Of a DNA stretch of 64,000 bases, positions 11,501 to 24,186 are shown in pieces (position 1 is the first letter of the stretch; every line of letters begins with the position of its first letter). Below the pieces are notes generated by a model. That model was not told the origin of the DNA, ran no database searches, and saw only the letters and a program-made list of their open reading frames with translations. The translations under genes were made by a program, and so were the position numbers. The stretch is taken from NCBI RefSeq assembly GCF_048771995.1, contig NC_133063.1, positions 27,856,810 to 27,920,809 of the forward strand, read 5' to 3'. The DNA comes from Taeniopygia guttata. Lineage: Eukaryota; Chordata; Aves; Passeriformes; Estrildidae.

Positions 11501-13255
11501 AGAGCTCACTCTGATATTAATAACTGGAGGTTTGCATCCAAGCCAGGAAAAATAAACCCTGCTGATAGCTCCATGAGACATCTGGCTTGCTCTAAGGAAA
11601 GCCAAAATTGAAAGATAGAGCTCTTAGTCCTTCTTAGTAGAGGCTGCAATATTCAGAAAGGAGAAAGATGGTATTACTTACAGATGGCCCATGTGTACAG
11701 AGAAACAGTTGCATTTTGCCATTTTTTGTAGGTGTTGTTCAACAGGAGAGTGATTCAATTATTCTATACAATATTGGAGTATGATAGAAAATGTTAAAGC
11801 CACATCCTGATATAAAATGTCCCACGAGCTAGAAGTAGTTTCCCCAGCCCTGAGTTTATTTCTCCATGGCATTACTAGGCATTTAACTCTCTTTCTCACT
11901 CATTAAGTCTCTCCAGTCTTAGTGGATTCACTTTTTGAATTCAGGGGGTGTAAGTTGGGACTTAAGAACAAACATATTACTTGGATAAATCAACAGTTCC
12001 GAACTTGTCTCAGACCAGCTAGCAGGCAGTCACGCAACACATATATACATCATTGCTCTTTGCAAGTACAGGGCAGGATCCCCAGCCAGCTGCTGGGGAG
12101 AAGTACTGATGCAGCTAGTCCTCACAAGCGTACTTTGCCAGGGTTACTCTGTGATAGTGCAGCTTTCCATTGGGGGAAATCACAGAGAGCCTTGTAGCAC
12201 TCCCCATGGTAATTGCAGCTCTCTTCTTTCATGTACTTAATCAGATAAATGAAACCCTAACTTTTATTTCTGTCTCCCTTGAGGAGACATTTATCTGCAA
12301 TTTTGACTGAATCTGCAAATGAGGACCTTGCTTTTGCAGACAATACTTTAGTATGTTTATTGGAAGGCTGAGAAAAGAATATGTCTCCATTTGGATGATT
12401 ATCAAACTTCCTTCTCAAGGAATTTGTAGGACTCATCCCATATTTGAAATTTTATTAACTGCATCTGTACCCCTTTGCTCATATTGTTTTCAAGATAAAA
12501 AAATCTTAAAAAAGGTTTTTCTTTTTCCATCAGATCCTTTCCTGTCTCTAATGTTGTTGGCAAGCTCTATCACCTACATCATTGTTGTCTTTTCCTGGTT
12601 ATTTAACCATATGCAAAATGCTTGTATGTTGGTAACAACCTCGTGGCATCCTCTCTGTCAACAAAAATACTCATTTATTTCTACATTTTATTTTCTGGTT
12701 TTAATATATTTTTATTTCCTGGGCTTGTCTCCTCTCCTGTCTTGCAACACCTTTGGAACCAACCTTTGATAAGGAGCAAGACTGAAAGCTTATCTGAAAG
12801 TTCAACTACATAGTATTAGCCAGCTCAATGCTTATCTCCATGTTTTAGGTGATTTATTCCAATAAATCTAGTGGCTATACTAATGATAATTCCCAGCTAA
12901 AAAAGCTTATTTCCAAATATGTCATAGTGATCCCAGTGATCATTACCTCTTTTTTTGTCAACTTCCTGGAAACAAATGTCAGTGATCTTAAGTCTGACTT
13001 TCAAGTACATAATTTTCAGGGCTATCCTTGAAGCACCAATAAAGATTGATGCCATGCTTGCTAACCCTTTTTCCTCTAAAAGGTAAGTTAAATATGTTTG
13101 ACTCATCAGTCACCCTAGGATTGCAGAATAGACATAGCCTCAGTAGCAATAAATTTAGCAAATGGATGCATGTCAGGATTGCAAAAAAGATTCAACTATC
13201 TGCCATCTATGAAATGGCAGAAAAGAGAAAAATAGAAGACCCACCCATGTCCTTG

Positions 13256-13614
13256 AGTGCATCAGGCCCAGTATCTTCAGCTGGGTAAGGGAGGGGATTG
13301 TCCTGCTCTGCTCCATACTGGGGCCGGCACTTGATCTCCCCCCCTTGGTGATCAGGACACAATGAAATGGCCTGAAGTTGTGTCATGAGAGGTTTAGGCT
13401 GGATATTATAAAAAGGTTGTTTCCCCAGAGGCTAGTTGGGCACTGGAACAGGTTCCCCAGGGAAGTGGTCACAGCACCAACCTCAGAGCTCAAAATATTT
13501 GGGCAATGCTCTCAGGCACTTTTGAGTGGTACTGTGCACGGTAAGGAGCTGGACACATTGATCGTTGTATGTCTCTTCCGACTCATCTTATTCTATGATT
13601 CTGTGATTCCGTGA
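13256..13614 (+). mobile_element. CR1 LINE 3' fragment, internally deleted
   Basis: Typical CR1 3'-end text: GAGTGCATCAGG-type sequence at the left, GGTTCCCCAGGGAAGTGGTC near 13450, and a terminal TTCTATGATTCTGTGATT tail at about 13591-13614. CR1 is the main non-LTR retrotransposon of birds and is usually 5'-truncated. The left block joins directly to a block that normally lies further downstream, at about 13340, so the middle appears to be deleted. No usable reverse transcriptase remains. Confidence 0.85.
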
Positions 13615-16600
13615 CTAATTACATCCCTATAAAGAAAGTAGTGACATTTACTCAGACTCTTAAGCTTTCTGTAAGAACTGTCTCTATTCTTGCACTTCTG
13701 CTTAGGTGACAGAGTTTTGCACAGGAAAAAGCAACTGACCTAGTTTCAATCACCTAAACTACACATATTTCTCTAATTTATGTCAGGTGTTAGGGGAAGA
13801 AAGTGAGCAGTAAATATATAAGACGAGCCTCCTCAAAATAAAGATGCTGCAGGAGTGATTTACACATTGCTGCAAAAATGTTGCCCCTAGATTTACCTCT
13901 ATTTGGCTGTTAGGCTGGAGCTGTCACACTTCTTAACGTGATAACAAAACAGAAAAAATCTTGTGGAATTATTCTTATTGTTAGCAACTCAGCACAATAT
14001 AGCTTTCCCTAAGTGAAGCAAAACATTTCCTCTGAGTGATTTGCAAAGTATACAATGGGATGATAATGAAAAAACATACAGCTATGAAGGAAATCTATGT
14101 AATTTTACGTTTTGAAACCAAAGGTAGGAATTCAAGCAGTCATTTCTGCTCTCAAACTCCAATAGAATCTTCATGTTCATAATGGGGCTTAACAGACATG
14201 GGCTACAGAAGAATGTAGAGCATGTTATTATTTAGAATAGATTTCTGGGATTCCTTGTGACATAGCAGCATGTCATCACAGATTTAAAATTTGGTCCTTT
14301 CCTCAGGATTGTCAGTGCTGACTGTTATTCTTTGGTAATAACTAAAGAATTGGAATTGGAAAAGAAAGAACTGGAATACTAAGAATTAAGAATTATTATT
14401 TTACTAATAATGCTTTATGATGACTATGTACACTGCATAGTAAATGCTGGATATTTTTGGCCATATTTTCATTTAAACTCTCAGGAATTTTAAACTTAAC
14501 AGAAGCACATGGGGTACTGGCAGAAATAAATAGTACATAGGTACAATAGAAAAGACACAGTTCCTGTTCTGTACAGACACTGGTGATCCTTTATTACTTG
14601 TGGTTGGTGTTTTCATTTATCACCAGTGATTTCAGGAAACAAAATGGTACATAACCTGTGCAAGATATGCAGCTAGATACATCTGCTTAGCAGCTTTATT
14701 GACCTATACTCAGCTTTTATTCAGTTGCTCTTCATGCACAACTGTCAGTCGTTCAGGCCAAGCTGACAGTCTTAATCATGCCTCACTAGCTTTGGTTCAA
14801 GTCTATAAAAAACATGCTTCTTACTTGTGACTAACATGTAGAACCTGTTCCAAATTTTTTCTTCTCTTGCACTTATATTAATTAAAATATATTTGGGATA
14901 AAGCATTGTTAAAAATATTTTATCTCATAGGAAATCAATACATGGGATGAAATCATACTGAGCTATATTCTCACAGAGGAAACAAACACTGAATGTAACA
15001 TAAAGACATTCAGTGAAGTTCAGTGCATAAGATCAATTTCAGCTATTTCCCTATCTCTATCCCGAAGATGCTGTACACAGGAGTGATCCTGATGTACCAT
15101 ATTGTAACCCATAAATTTCCTGAATTGTCAATAAGTGCAAAACTCTGAATCCACAGCAACAGCTGCTGGGGCATGGAGAAATTTTGTTTAAAACCCATGA
15201 GTTTTCATGGCAAACTCTCCTTCAGGCTAACAGTCCATAAGAATAAAAACAAAACAAAACAAAAAAACCCCAATAACAAAAACAAAACAAAACAAAAAAT
15301 TTAAATGGTCTACTCAGACACAGACTGTTTCAGACCAACAATAACAGCGTTAAAATGACAAGACTTCTGCTTTATATATTTTGATTGAAAAAGTATATAT
15401 ATTTTTAATTTAGGTCCTAAGAAGAATGGGCATTGTCTGTATTTCTCAGATCTCTTGCCCAGAGGGAGTTTTACTTTTTTGTTTTAGATCCATTTCTTGC
15501 TATTCTATTTTTTTTCCTTAATTCAAAGTGAGTCAAGGGTTATTTTTTTTTTGTTTTGATTTTTTTAAATTTCATTTTACTTCCTTTTATAATCTTTTCA
15601 TGTTCTCTAGTGAATATAGGCAGTTAAATAAAATACCAATTTTATCTGTGCATCACTCCTGCTCAGCATGATGGCACAGAAGAAAATTGAAGGAATAACA
15701 GACATTGGTCAAGGAGCTAAAGGCTGAACTTGATCCCTAAGTAAATAATACTTTCACATGACTGAGAGAAGAGCAAACAGCTATAACACTCATATCCATT
15801 TGAAAGCTTACGTTAATATTGGGTTTTTTCCTGCTATAATTTTCAGCAAAATTTTAGATTGTGCTCTAGATAATTTTTTTTTTCTTGATACATCTATAAT
15901 ACTTTTTAATTTGTTGACACAGATTTTTTTTACCAGGAAAGTAAGAATGCACTGAAATTCAAAGAAATATTCAAATAAATAAGTCAAGAATTGAACACCC
16001 TTTGTCCCCACTCCTAGGAGGCTGGTGTAGAAACTGCCCAGAAGGGATCTGCACTCTTCAATAATTCAGGGTGCTGTGGAGAAGAGGTACAGATTGGCAA
16101 GAACTGGCAGAAAAGATGCTGCCCAGAAACCAAATGCTCTTCAATCATTCTCAGGACACTGGCAAGGTTCCTGAAACAGCATATCCGGGCAAAATAAACC
16201 CAAAGCCAAAAATTAAACCTGAGAAATACAGTCAACTTTTCTTACTATTTGTGCTCAAAACGCTGGTCTTCTTGAATAGATCTCCTTGCATGTGAAATTT
16301 CTTCTCAGCACTACTGTTGTCATTCCAAACTTTGATTCTCTAGCTTTGCATGCACATCAGAAATCAAAAGCCTAGAGCAAGTCCTGAAGGTTCGCTCTGA
16401 CTACAGATATGATCAACACTTACCTTGGGTGTGGGGTTCCAGTGAGGTTCTCTCATTGTAGTGTTTACTAAAAAAGTTTTGATCTTTCATGATTTTTTAT
16501 CCAAATGCTGCCGTAGCCTAGTATCTAACCAAGCCCTTAAAAACTCAGTCTGCAATATATTACAGGTAAATAATATAATACAGGTAAATACCTGTCCTGT

Positions 16601-17330
16601 GTCCACTCTACTCCATATCTGATCTAAATTTGGATCACATATCCTTCAGAGCCTGTGAGTGAGTGTGTGCAACAATGAGAGAAAGATTAAATCATATAAG
16701 TGCTCTTCTCAGTCTGTTTATAAACTTATGGCAGTCTTCTGCCTCCTAGTCCTGGAGGTTCAGACCACTTGTCCATTGTTGACAGATTTTGTTCAAGGTG
16801 ACTTATTCTGAGAGAATAAGGATTTTTGCCTATATAAACCTGGGCCATGCTTTTTATCTTGGCCATAAAAGCCTGTACTGTTCACTGACATTCCACATAG
16901 CCACAAACCCAACATCTTTTGCATAATAATTTCAGTCATGTGCTATTTTGAGAAAAAAAATTACAGGGAAATTGTGCAACAATTTGTGGGCTTAAAAAAA
17001 TAGTACAGTATCCCTCAAAATTTTTAATCTTATTTGCAGTTTTTCCTAAAGTATTGTTGGAAGCATGGACCCCCACTCTATATTAATAGGGGAAAAGTTC
17101 TACACTGGAACCCAAGACTCTTTCTCTCTTTTTTTTTTCTTTTTTTTTTTTAACTTGCACAATATTAAATTCATTCATTGTATCAGAAGATTTATATTCA
17201 TACTTTTCCTTTTTTACTTGAAAAAATATTTACATAGGTATGTTTCCTTCAACCTCCATTTCAGGTAATACTTGGAACATAGCAATACATATTACTAAAG
17301 AAGGTAAGCTATAGTGTATTCTTCATTTCC
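13615..17330. other. Noncoding stretch, no gene seen
   Basis: AT-rich with only short chance ORFs (below about 75 codons). Contains an A-rich AAAAC-type simple repeat at 15243-15300 and T-runs near 15540 and 17125-17155. I see no recognisable transposon, RNA gene or exon. Confidence 0.6.
15243..15300. repeat. AAAAC-rich simple repeat
   Basis: Two blocks of AAAACAAAAC units with a short AACCCC-containing interruption. Low-complexity DNA. Confidence 0.85.
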
Positions 17331-17690
17331 TGTGGTGTTACGGTGAGCTCCTGGACACCCTTTTGTCCCCCCTTTCCTAGGGCCTCTGTGGCTCTGATCT
17401 TGATAACCCCTGAATCCTCCCTCCTGCCCCAACGGGGTTGGCGGGGAGCCAGGAGTGCCCACCCTGTCCAAAACCTATATAGACCCCTGAAACTTCCTGC
17501 TCTTTCTCTTTTGCCCCGCTCTCCATGGACACCACAGAATAAAGAGAGCTGTTCCAACACCCTGGGTAAGGAGCCTCTTCTGATTACCTTTCCCTCTCCT
17601 GCTATTTCCTCCCCTCACAGCCCCATATCTCTGAGCTAGTCGGATTCATTCGGGGGGCTGCGTGGAGGGGGGAAAACAATAGAAATAACA
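17331..17690 (+). mobile_element. Solo LTR, about 360 bp
   Basis: Starts TGTGGTGTTACGG and ends AATAACA, with a canonical order of signals: TATATA at 17476-17481, then AATAAA at 17538-17543, then a pyrimidine-rich U5-like segment. This is clearly more GC-rich than its surroundings. No matching target-site duplication is evident, so the ends, especially the right one, are tentative. No internal retroviral genes adjoin it. Confidence 0.65.
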
Positions 17691-20600
17691 CTGTACCTGA
17701 TACTAACTGATGTTGTTGTTATGCAATACTTATGGAAAAGCACCCTTTGGATGAAATCATATTGAATTTTTTAGTAATACTGCACAAAACCTGATTCCTT
17801 TGTTTTTTTCCTAACCGAAATTCTGTCTCTTCTACAACCCAAATGCACAGTAGAGGTGTTCATACATACCAAAGCAATGGTCTTTTTGATTCTGTAATGT
17901 AGAAAACATGAAAAAGAATTTTGGCCTCTGGGATTATATTTTTCTTTCTACAGAAGAAAAGGAAAGAAAAGAATCTTATGAAAGCAACTACTCTGAATTG
18001 ATCAGAACGTAACCATGAAAGCAAAAGAAAGAGGGGAAAACAAATAATTACAATAACTCAGAAATGAAAGGACTTACAGGAATCCTGTGTCTGTGCACTG
18101 AGATAAGATGCCTTTGAAGGTCCAGTGAGTGCTTTTCTGATAATCATTAATACATAAGTAGCTTTGACTTTAATACAATATATCTGATACTGTTGTAAAT
18201 ACTTTCCCTGTATTATCATAATTATTGAGTCCCTGTATTATCATAGTTACTGAGTTATTCACAACACATTAAAGCATAAATAACCTATGAAAATTACTAC
18301 CATTTTAAGAGGAAGGGTTTACAGGACAAAAAGTGCAAAGGCATAGGCACTGAATTTATTACAATGGCAGACATAGCACCCACACTTTAAAGATCCTTCA
18401 TTTGGATTCGTAATAAAATCTTAATAGTGTGGAATATAGACTTAAGAACAAGGTTGTAGAATGTTGTGGTTAGCAAAAAACATAAGAGCAGAAAACAGGA
18501 TAACTGACCATAGAAAACAGAGGAAAGAAGAGAAAGCAAGATTAAATACTAACAAGGAATCTATTTCTGGATGACATGGCTAGGAAGTATTGTACCCCAT
18601 TTCATTTAGAAGAAGCTTAGAAATGGCTAGTAAGTGTAAAACAGGTGTTATGGAAGCATATGATGTGGATTTAAACCATGCTTTTGATCAAAATGATTCA
18701 GAGAATTGATGGTGGGAGTCAGAAAGAAGGCAGATTCAAGTTATTTTATTTGCTTAAAGAATGAAGTGATCCTAATTAAATAATCTCCCATGGTTTGTGT
18801 TGAGTAGTAATGAAATTTTCTTCCCCTGGCACTGAAGTGTGTTTTACAGTTTCAGCAGCACTCTGTGTTTAAATCCTATTACTACCTGAATAAACAAGAA
18901 GTTTAACATGATTATTTGGGATGTTCACTTACTTAAAGCTGGATTTGCTACTAGATCTATCAATAGGTTCAGCATTTTCTTAGACCATAGGATAGAGGCT
19001 GAGCATCTGTTAGCCTTTCTGTAATACTTAGAATGATGCTTAATGAAAAATATGTTCATTTGGGGAGAAATCCCCTCAGAATAGTTTGAAAGGTCTATTT
19101 CTAAATATACTAATCTTGAGAGTTGTAACTTCTGGAAGATTCAGGATAGTGAGCACACCACAATAAATAGTCTTGTACAGATGCTAAAGAAGGGGGAATA
19201 AAATGTATACATAGGGAGGAGTTCCTCTGAAGCAAAGAATAAAAACTTCTGAGCACTTCAGGCATACACTGGCTCTGCCATCTTTAGTTTATAAATGTGA
19301 CAGTGTGACCACATACTTGTTTCAAACGGAATGCTCAAAATTAGCTGTGTAAAACAGGGTTGTCAAGTCCCATTGCAGAAAATGCTGAAGTTTTTTTAGA
19401 ATAGAAGGATGTTATCAAGCTATTTATCTGCCTTATGCTTAGTACCAGCCTTCAGACATCCTGTCCTCACTGCCAGTGCTGAGCTGCAATTAAATGAACC
19501 CCTGGGAAAGGTGAAGTATTACTATTTCAAGGTGCTTGGAGAGGCTGGATGGATATTTCTTTTTTTTGAAGTGAGTAATGATGTTATAGTTTATCATCAG
19601 ATGATCTTTTTAATGTGACTTCTGCTAATTAGGTCCTATAACAACACCCTTTTCTCCTATGGACAGAGTGGCAAGTGTGTGACCACTTCAGGACATGAGA
19701 CAATCTCAACCCTGTTGCAAGTTTCATGCTTTAATTAGCTAAGCAGCTCAGGGAACAAAAAACTTGTGCAGTGTTACTGCAGGCTGGGTGAGGGTCAGGG
19801 GAAACAGCAGCCTCCTGTTCACAGTGCTCTGCAGGGTGAGCACTGCTCTGACCCTGCATGCTTTCATCTTACCCAGTGGCTCGTCCTCTCCATTTCAGTG
19901 CCACCACCCTGCCACCCTATCAATGCCCCTCCCAGGGGAGCTGTGAAGGACCAGAAGGTTCATAAAGGAGATAGATGGCTAGAAAAACCCTGCTCTATTT
20001 TAAAAATAGATTTTCTCCAAGTGGAACCACGTTTTTGGAAGCAGTTGCCCAAAACTCCTTGAGCTGCCAGTTTCACTGATTTTTCTGAATACTTTAAGTG
20101 AAATTTTTCACTCATTAGTACTCATTAGTTAGTTTACAGTATATCACAATCATTAGAGAGTTATTAATTGCTAATTTAACATTTAAGACTTCAGAAATTC
20201 ATACAGAGTAAGTTTATCTTACAAAACTATCTGGATGGTTTCCCTTGTTTGTTAATTTTATAGTCATATTGTAAATTAAGATTTTTCTCTGTTAATACAT
20301 GGATGTTGTAATACAGGAGTTGCTTTTGAAACAAGGTTTTGTGCAATATGGAAAAAGGAGAGGGTCCATTAAAATTTTTCTAGTGGATTTAAATTGACTA
20401 CTGACGGTTATTTTCCAAAAATCTTTCCAGCCTGAAGTCATTAGCTGGCAGGTGATAAAGTCAGCTGTTAATTTTGGTTTTCTTTCCTGGTTTGAACTTC
20501 TGTGACTATGGCTCTTTTTTCCATTTCATTCTTATGAACCATGGGACAGAGATAATGTAATAATGCACAAAAAGTCCTGTTATTTGTTGGCAAAGCTGCA

Positions 20601-20952
20601 GTTTAGTGTGATCAGATTAAATTCAATATTGAATGCAACTGTGCTCAAAGGTTTTTTAGCTGCTATTAGCAATATTCAACATTTTCTCATGCAAGATGTT
20701 GGCATAGACAGACACTAGAATGCCTTACTACCTTGTTAGGATTCCAAGACATAGGTATTAAAATACTTTTTTTATATAGCTATTAGGATACTTTATACAT
20801 AGGTATTAGGATACCTATGCAAATATATCATAATCCTACATAGAGGGTTTTGATATTTGACTAGAACTGTAGTACTTCTGCGTTTAAAATCGTGTGATAT
20901 TATCAAGATGGAATGAGAGGTCCATGAAAGACGATGTGATGCCATTATATGA
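17691..20952. other. Noncoding stretch, no gene seen
   Basis: AT-rich with chance ORFs only. Contains a 25-bp tandem duplication at 18205-18254 and a small inverted repeat at 20798-20819. A slightly GC-richer patch at about 19750-19950 has no recognisable protein or repeat identity. Confidence 0.55.
18205..18254. repeat. 25-bp tandem duplication
   Basis: Two adjacent copies (18205-18229 and 18230-18254) beginning TCCCTGTATTATCATA and differing by two bases. A local slippage-type duplication. Confidence 0.85.
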
Positions 20953-22177
20953 TGTGGGCCGCCCCAGGCAGATCCTGTAGGGTTGCCTGCTGAACTGGCG
21001 ACGTCTCTGTGCCAGGCCCGATGAACAGCTCCTCCAGCTAACCAGATGCACTTGTCCAGATGCTGCAATTTTTCTTCACCAGTAACAAACGGCAGTGCAC
21101 TCTGTATGGTGATTCAACCGGGTTTATTGCAGGGTCAGGTTGAGGGTCCAGAAGGGTGTGAGGAAGGTAGGTAGGCTGGGAGGGTGGTAGATGAAGCAGG
21201 TGAGGAAAACAGCCACAGCTGAAGGGAATCAGGGATGGAGTGGGTTGCTACCATGCTGGCACGGTGGGGGAAGAGCTTTGGAAGGGCTTTGGGAATTGGA
21301 AGCTGAGGAAATACTCCTTTCTGTATTTCCCATTGTTTCTAGAAAAGTTTCATTTCAGCAGTTTTCTGTAACCCCCCCTTCTCCCCACCCCTGAGCGATT
21401 CCCATTGGACTTAACCCATGGGGTGATTCTGATATGCCCGGGCTGGACACTGTGTTTTAGATCTTATATCTTAATTTCTCTGTATAAAACTGTATCTGGG
21501 CAACAGCCCAGGGTTTTTTTGTCCCTGCACCATTCAGGCAGTACAATCTCTGGACTGCACACAAACTGACCTCTCTTTGTCTCATTATCCCAAATCCTTC
21601 GGCAACTGCGGCACGCCACTGCTCAAACTGCACCAACCCAGCCGCTGCCTGGTAAGCCCAGCGCAGCGGGACCACGGCAAACCCCGGTCTCCTCTGGGGA
21701 CAGCTAGCCAGAGGGGTCCCGGGGGGGCTGGGGAAGAACGGGGGACAGCCACATGTGGCCCCCAAAAGCCTCAGGAGTGCAGGTGGCAGAAGGGCAGCAA
21801 CCACAAAGGCAGCAACCACTCCAACCACCAGCCAAAAGACCATGACGGGGGGGGGTGGGTCTCGGGTATATATACTGGGGGAAGGTAGGAGGGGATGGGG
21901 TACAATGAACCAATGGGGATAGGGGTAGAGGGAGGATTTGAGTGGGGTGACACACATCCAACCAATAACACAACAGGAGGGGAGTGACTACAATGTGTGA
22001 GCCAATGGGAGAACTGGGGACACAGAACTTTCTGGAGTGTGGGTGTGAATCCTGGGTGACAGGTAGGCAGCCATTTACACGTGGGAGTGAGGGACGTTGA
22101 GAAATTGTCACACTTGCTCGCCATAAGAATCCTCCCAAGGCATTCCTGCCTTGTTGCTCTCAACCCCGACTCCCACA
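20953..22177 (-). mobile_element. Long (about 1.2 kb) minus-strand LTR
   Basis: Read on the minus strand it starts TGTGGGAGTC at 22177 and ends GCGGCCCACA at 20953, giving TGTGGG/CCCACA terminal inverted repeats. Several CCAAT-type motifs (CCCATTGG) precede a TATATATA box at 21867-21874. A polyadenylation signal AATAAA lies at 21128-21123. Spacing implies a start near 21843 and an unusually long R segment of about 700 nt. Flanks ATATGA (left) and GTGTGA (right) could be a decayed 6-bp target duplication. It appears to be a solo LTR. It holds a sizeable ORF described separately. Confidence 0.7.
21457..21957 (-). CDS. Uncharacterised ORF inside the 1.2-kb LTR
   Basis: A 166-codon open frame lies on the same strand as the LTR. 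The second methionine (codon 39, ATG at 21843-21841) sits about 31 bp downstream of the TATA box, close to the predicted transcription start. From there the product would be 128 residues: a strongly hydrophobic N-terminal stretch of about 30 residues (rich in V, A and L) like a signal anchor, a short Cys/Pro-rich segment, then a more polar tail with several Trp and Gln. I recognise no family. In favour are its position and hydrophobic organisation. Against it, GC-rich DNA makes long ORFs by chance, another ORF overlaps on the opposite strand (21577-21888), and a start codon so near the cap site would have almost no leader. Treat as hypothetical. Confidence 0.25.
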   Translation of the reverse strand: MCVTPLKSSLYPYPHWFIVPHPLLPSPSIYTRDPPPPVMVFWLVVGVVAAFVVAALLPPALLRLLGATCGCPPFFPSPPGTPLASCPQRRPGFAVVPLRWAYQAAAGLVQFEQWRAAVAEGFGIMRQREVSLCAVQRLYCLNGAGTKKPWAVAQIQFYTEKLRYKI

Positions 22178-22419
22178 GTGTGATCTCATACAAACACTTG
22201 CATCATTTGGGTTATCATAATAGGAAAAGTAATCCTTATACCAGCTATTGCAACAACTTTATGCTGTTTATGGTAGTTTAAACTGCATTTTTACTGGGTA
22301 TTGATCTTCCAAACTGAAATTTTATTCTAAGAGAACTGTAGTTGTGTTTTGCTTTTCTATCACAGGGTTCACTAACCACAGGGTTTCATTAATTTTCATC
22401 ATGTTTTTTTTAAGTTTTA

Positions 22420-22790
22420 TAGAATCATAACATTATATAATGGTTTGTGTTGAAAGGGACCTTAAAGATAATCTAGTGTCAGCTTCCCTGCCATAGACAG
22501 GGACATCTTTTAGTAGACCAAGTAGCTGAAAGCCCCATGCATCCTGGCCTTGAACACTTCCAGGGATGGGACAGCCACAACCCTGGGCAACAGGTTATGG
22601 TGTTCCACCCCACCAGGATAAACATCTTTCCTAATATCCAATTTTAGCCTGCCCTCTTTTAATTTGAAACTATTCCCCCTTGTCCTGTCATAAGGTACAC
22701 TTATAAATAGCCTCTATCCATCTGTTTTGTAGGCTCCTCTCAGGTACTGGAAGGATGCAGTAAGAAGCACTCTGAAGCCCTCTGCTTTTG
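22420..22790 (-). mobile_element. CR1 LINE 3' fragment, minus strand
   Basis: The tail side is on the left (AGAATCATAAC at 22421), followed by the reverse complement of the conserved CR1 3' region, for example GGGACAGCCACAACCCTGGG near 22570 and TCCCCCTTGTCCTGTCA near 22675. The 5' part is truncated at about 22790, as is usual for CR1. No coding potential. Confidence 0.88.
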
Positions 22791-24186
22791 TAATAGCACA
22801 ATTTCTCTTTATGTAATAGCAGAGGAGGCAAAAAAAAAAGAAAAAAACCAAAACCAAACAAAAAACCCACCGTTTGCCTTTTTTCAAAGAGGCTTTTGCT
22901 TTTGAAAGGGAGGTAGTTGGCACTCTAGACTGGCTACAGCAATTTGCAAGCAAAAATGGGTGTGATATGAATTGAACCTCCTGAGTGAATAGCACCTATG
23001 ATCTTCAACATACCACAGAAATTCAGGCATCTGTTCTGTTAAACTTCCAACTGGTTAAAAATTTGCCTTATACACAAAACACCCTCTGACTATTGTATGT
23101 GGGTATCTTTAATGCTACAGTTGCCAGCCCTAGTTAGATATAATCAAATTTAACTGTATTATGCCTCAGAAAATCTTAAATTAGGAAGTCAATGTTGTCT
23201 TGAAAAGTAGAAATTTCATGTGTCTCTACTACCATGTTCCAGTGGATCTAATTGAACCTCATCAGATAATTCTATTGTCTGTGATAGGTCCTATTTTGTA
23301 AAACTGCACATGTAAAAAAATCTGAAAATCTTTAGATATTACTTCAGTGTTTTAAATCTTTTTGAATTGTCACTTTAGAAATAGTTTTGCACCCGGACTT
23401 TCAAAACTGGCTTTGTCCATTTTCATCTTGTTAAGTGGGGCTAAATTTTCTGAGATTTCCTGAGCAGTCTTTTTTTGAGAAAAAAAACAGCCTTTAAACA
23501 TCCTTGACATTATATTTCCTCTAAAGCCTTAAATTGCAACTTTACCTTTGGAAACCATTCTTTTTAGACATCATTCTGACTTTTTTCTAAACATTATTCA
23601 TCAGTCTCAGTCTAAGTCAGACCTGCTACTCATCTGACCTGATTACTGGTGTTGCTTTGGCTGTTGTTTCCAGCCAGCAGATTGATAGCACTTTTCTGTC
23701 CTTGAAAAGAGAGTCTCTGCTGATATGAATTAGTATAATTCAATGATGAGGTGATAGTGTGGACATTTTTCCTGGTTTTCTTGTATTCTTAAATTTTACT
23801 TAGTCTCCTTGAATATTCTGAAATATTCTGAAATATTCTGAAATATTTCAGAGAAAATTTGGATAGTTTATCAAGTGGTTAATTTGTTTGACATGTGGAA
23901 TAAATTTACTGCATTAACATCCTACACTTCATTTTCTATCCCCCAGCCATTGAAGAAGTGCTGTATGACATGTGCACACCCCAGATCAGTTCTTCTGACA
24001 CCCTGGAAGATATCAGCTATACTCATCTACAATTCCAGCTTCTTTTCAACATAATTGATTTTGTTTCAACCACTGAGAAATTTTTTCTATAGACCAAAAG
24101 CTAATACTTCATACATATTCAATTTTGATATATCTACAGTTTGGGTTTTGTTTTACTTCCTTTTTCTTCCTTTGGTGTTCCCAATG
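22791..24186. other. Noncoding stretch, no gene seen
   Basis: AT-rich. Contains an A-rich run at 22830-22868 and a 10-bp tandem repeat at 23811-23850. No exon, RNA gene or transposon recognised. Confidence 0.6.
23811..23850. repeat. 10-bp tandem repeat, four copies
   Basis: Four consecutive units of the form AAATATTCTG; the first and last are slightly changed. Confidence 0.9.

Larger units (their letters stand above)
3991..13255. other. Noncoding stretch, no gene seen
   Basis: AT-rich sequence with only short chance ORFs. The longest, 138 codons at 12353-12769 on the plus strand, is hydrophobic but matches no family I know and has no coding features around it. Local structure includes a TA microsatellite at 4954-4989 and a 20-bp direct repeat at 5489-5508 and 5517-5536. 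No RNA gene or full transposon was recognised. Confidence 0.6.

Noticed and set aside
12353..12769. 138-codon hydrophobic plus-strand ORF
   Set aside because: AT- and T-rich DNA yields Phe/Leu/Ile-rich chance frames. No family resemblance and no promoter or splice context.
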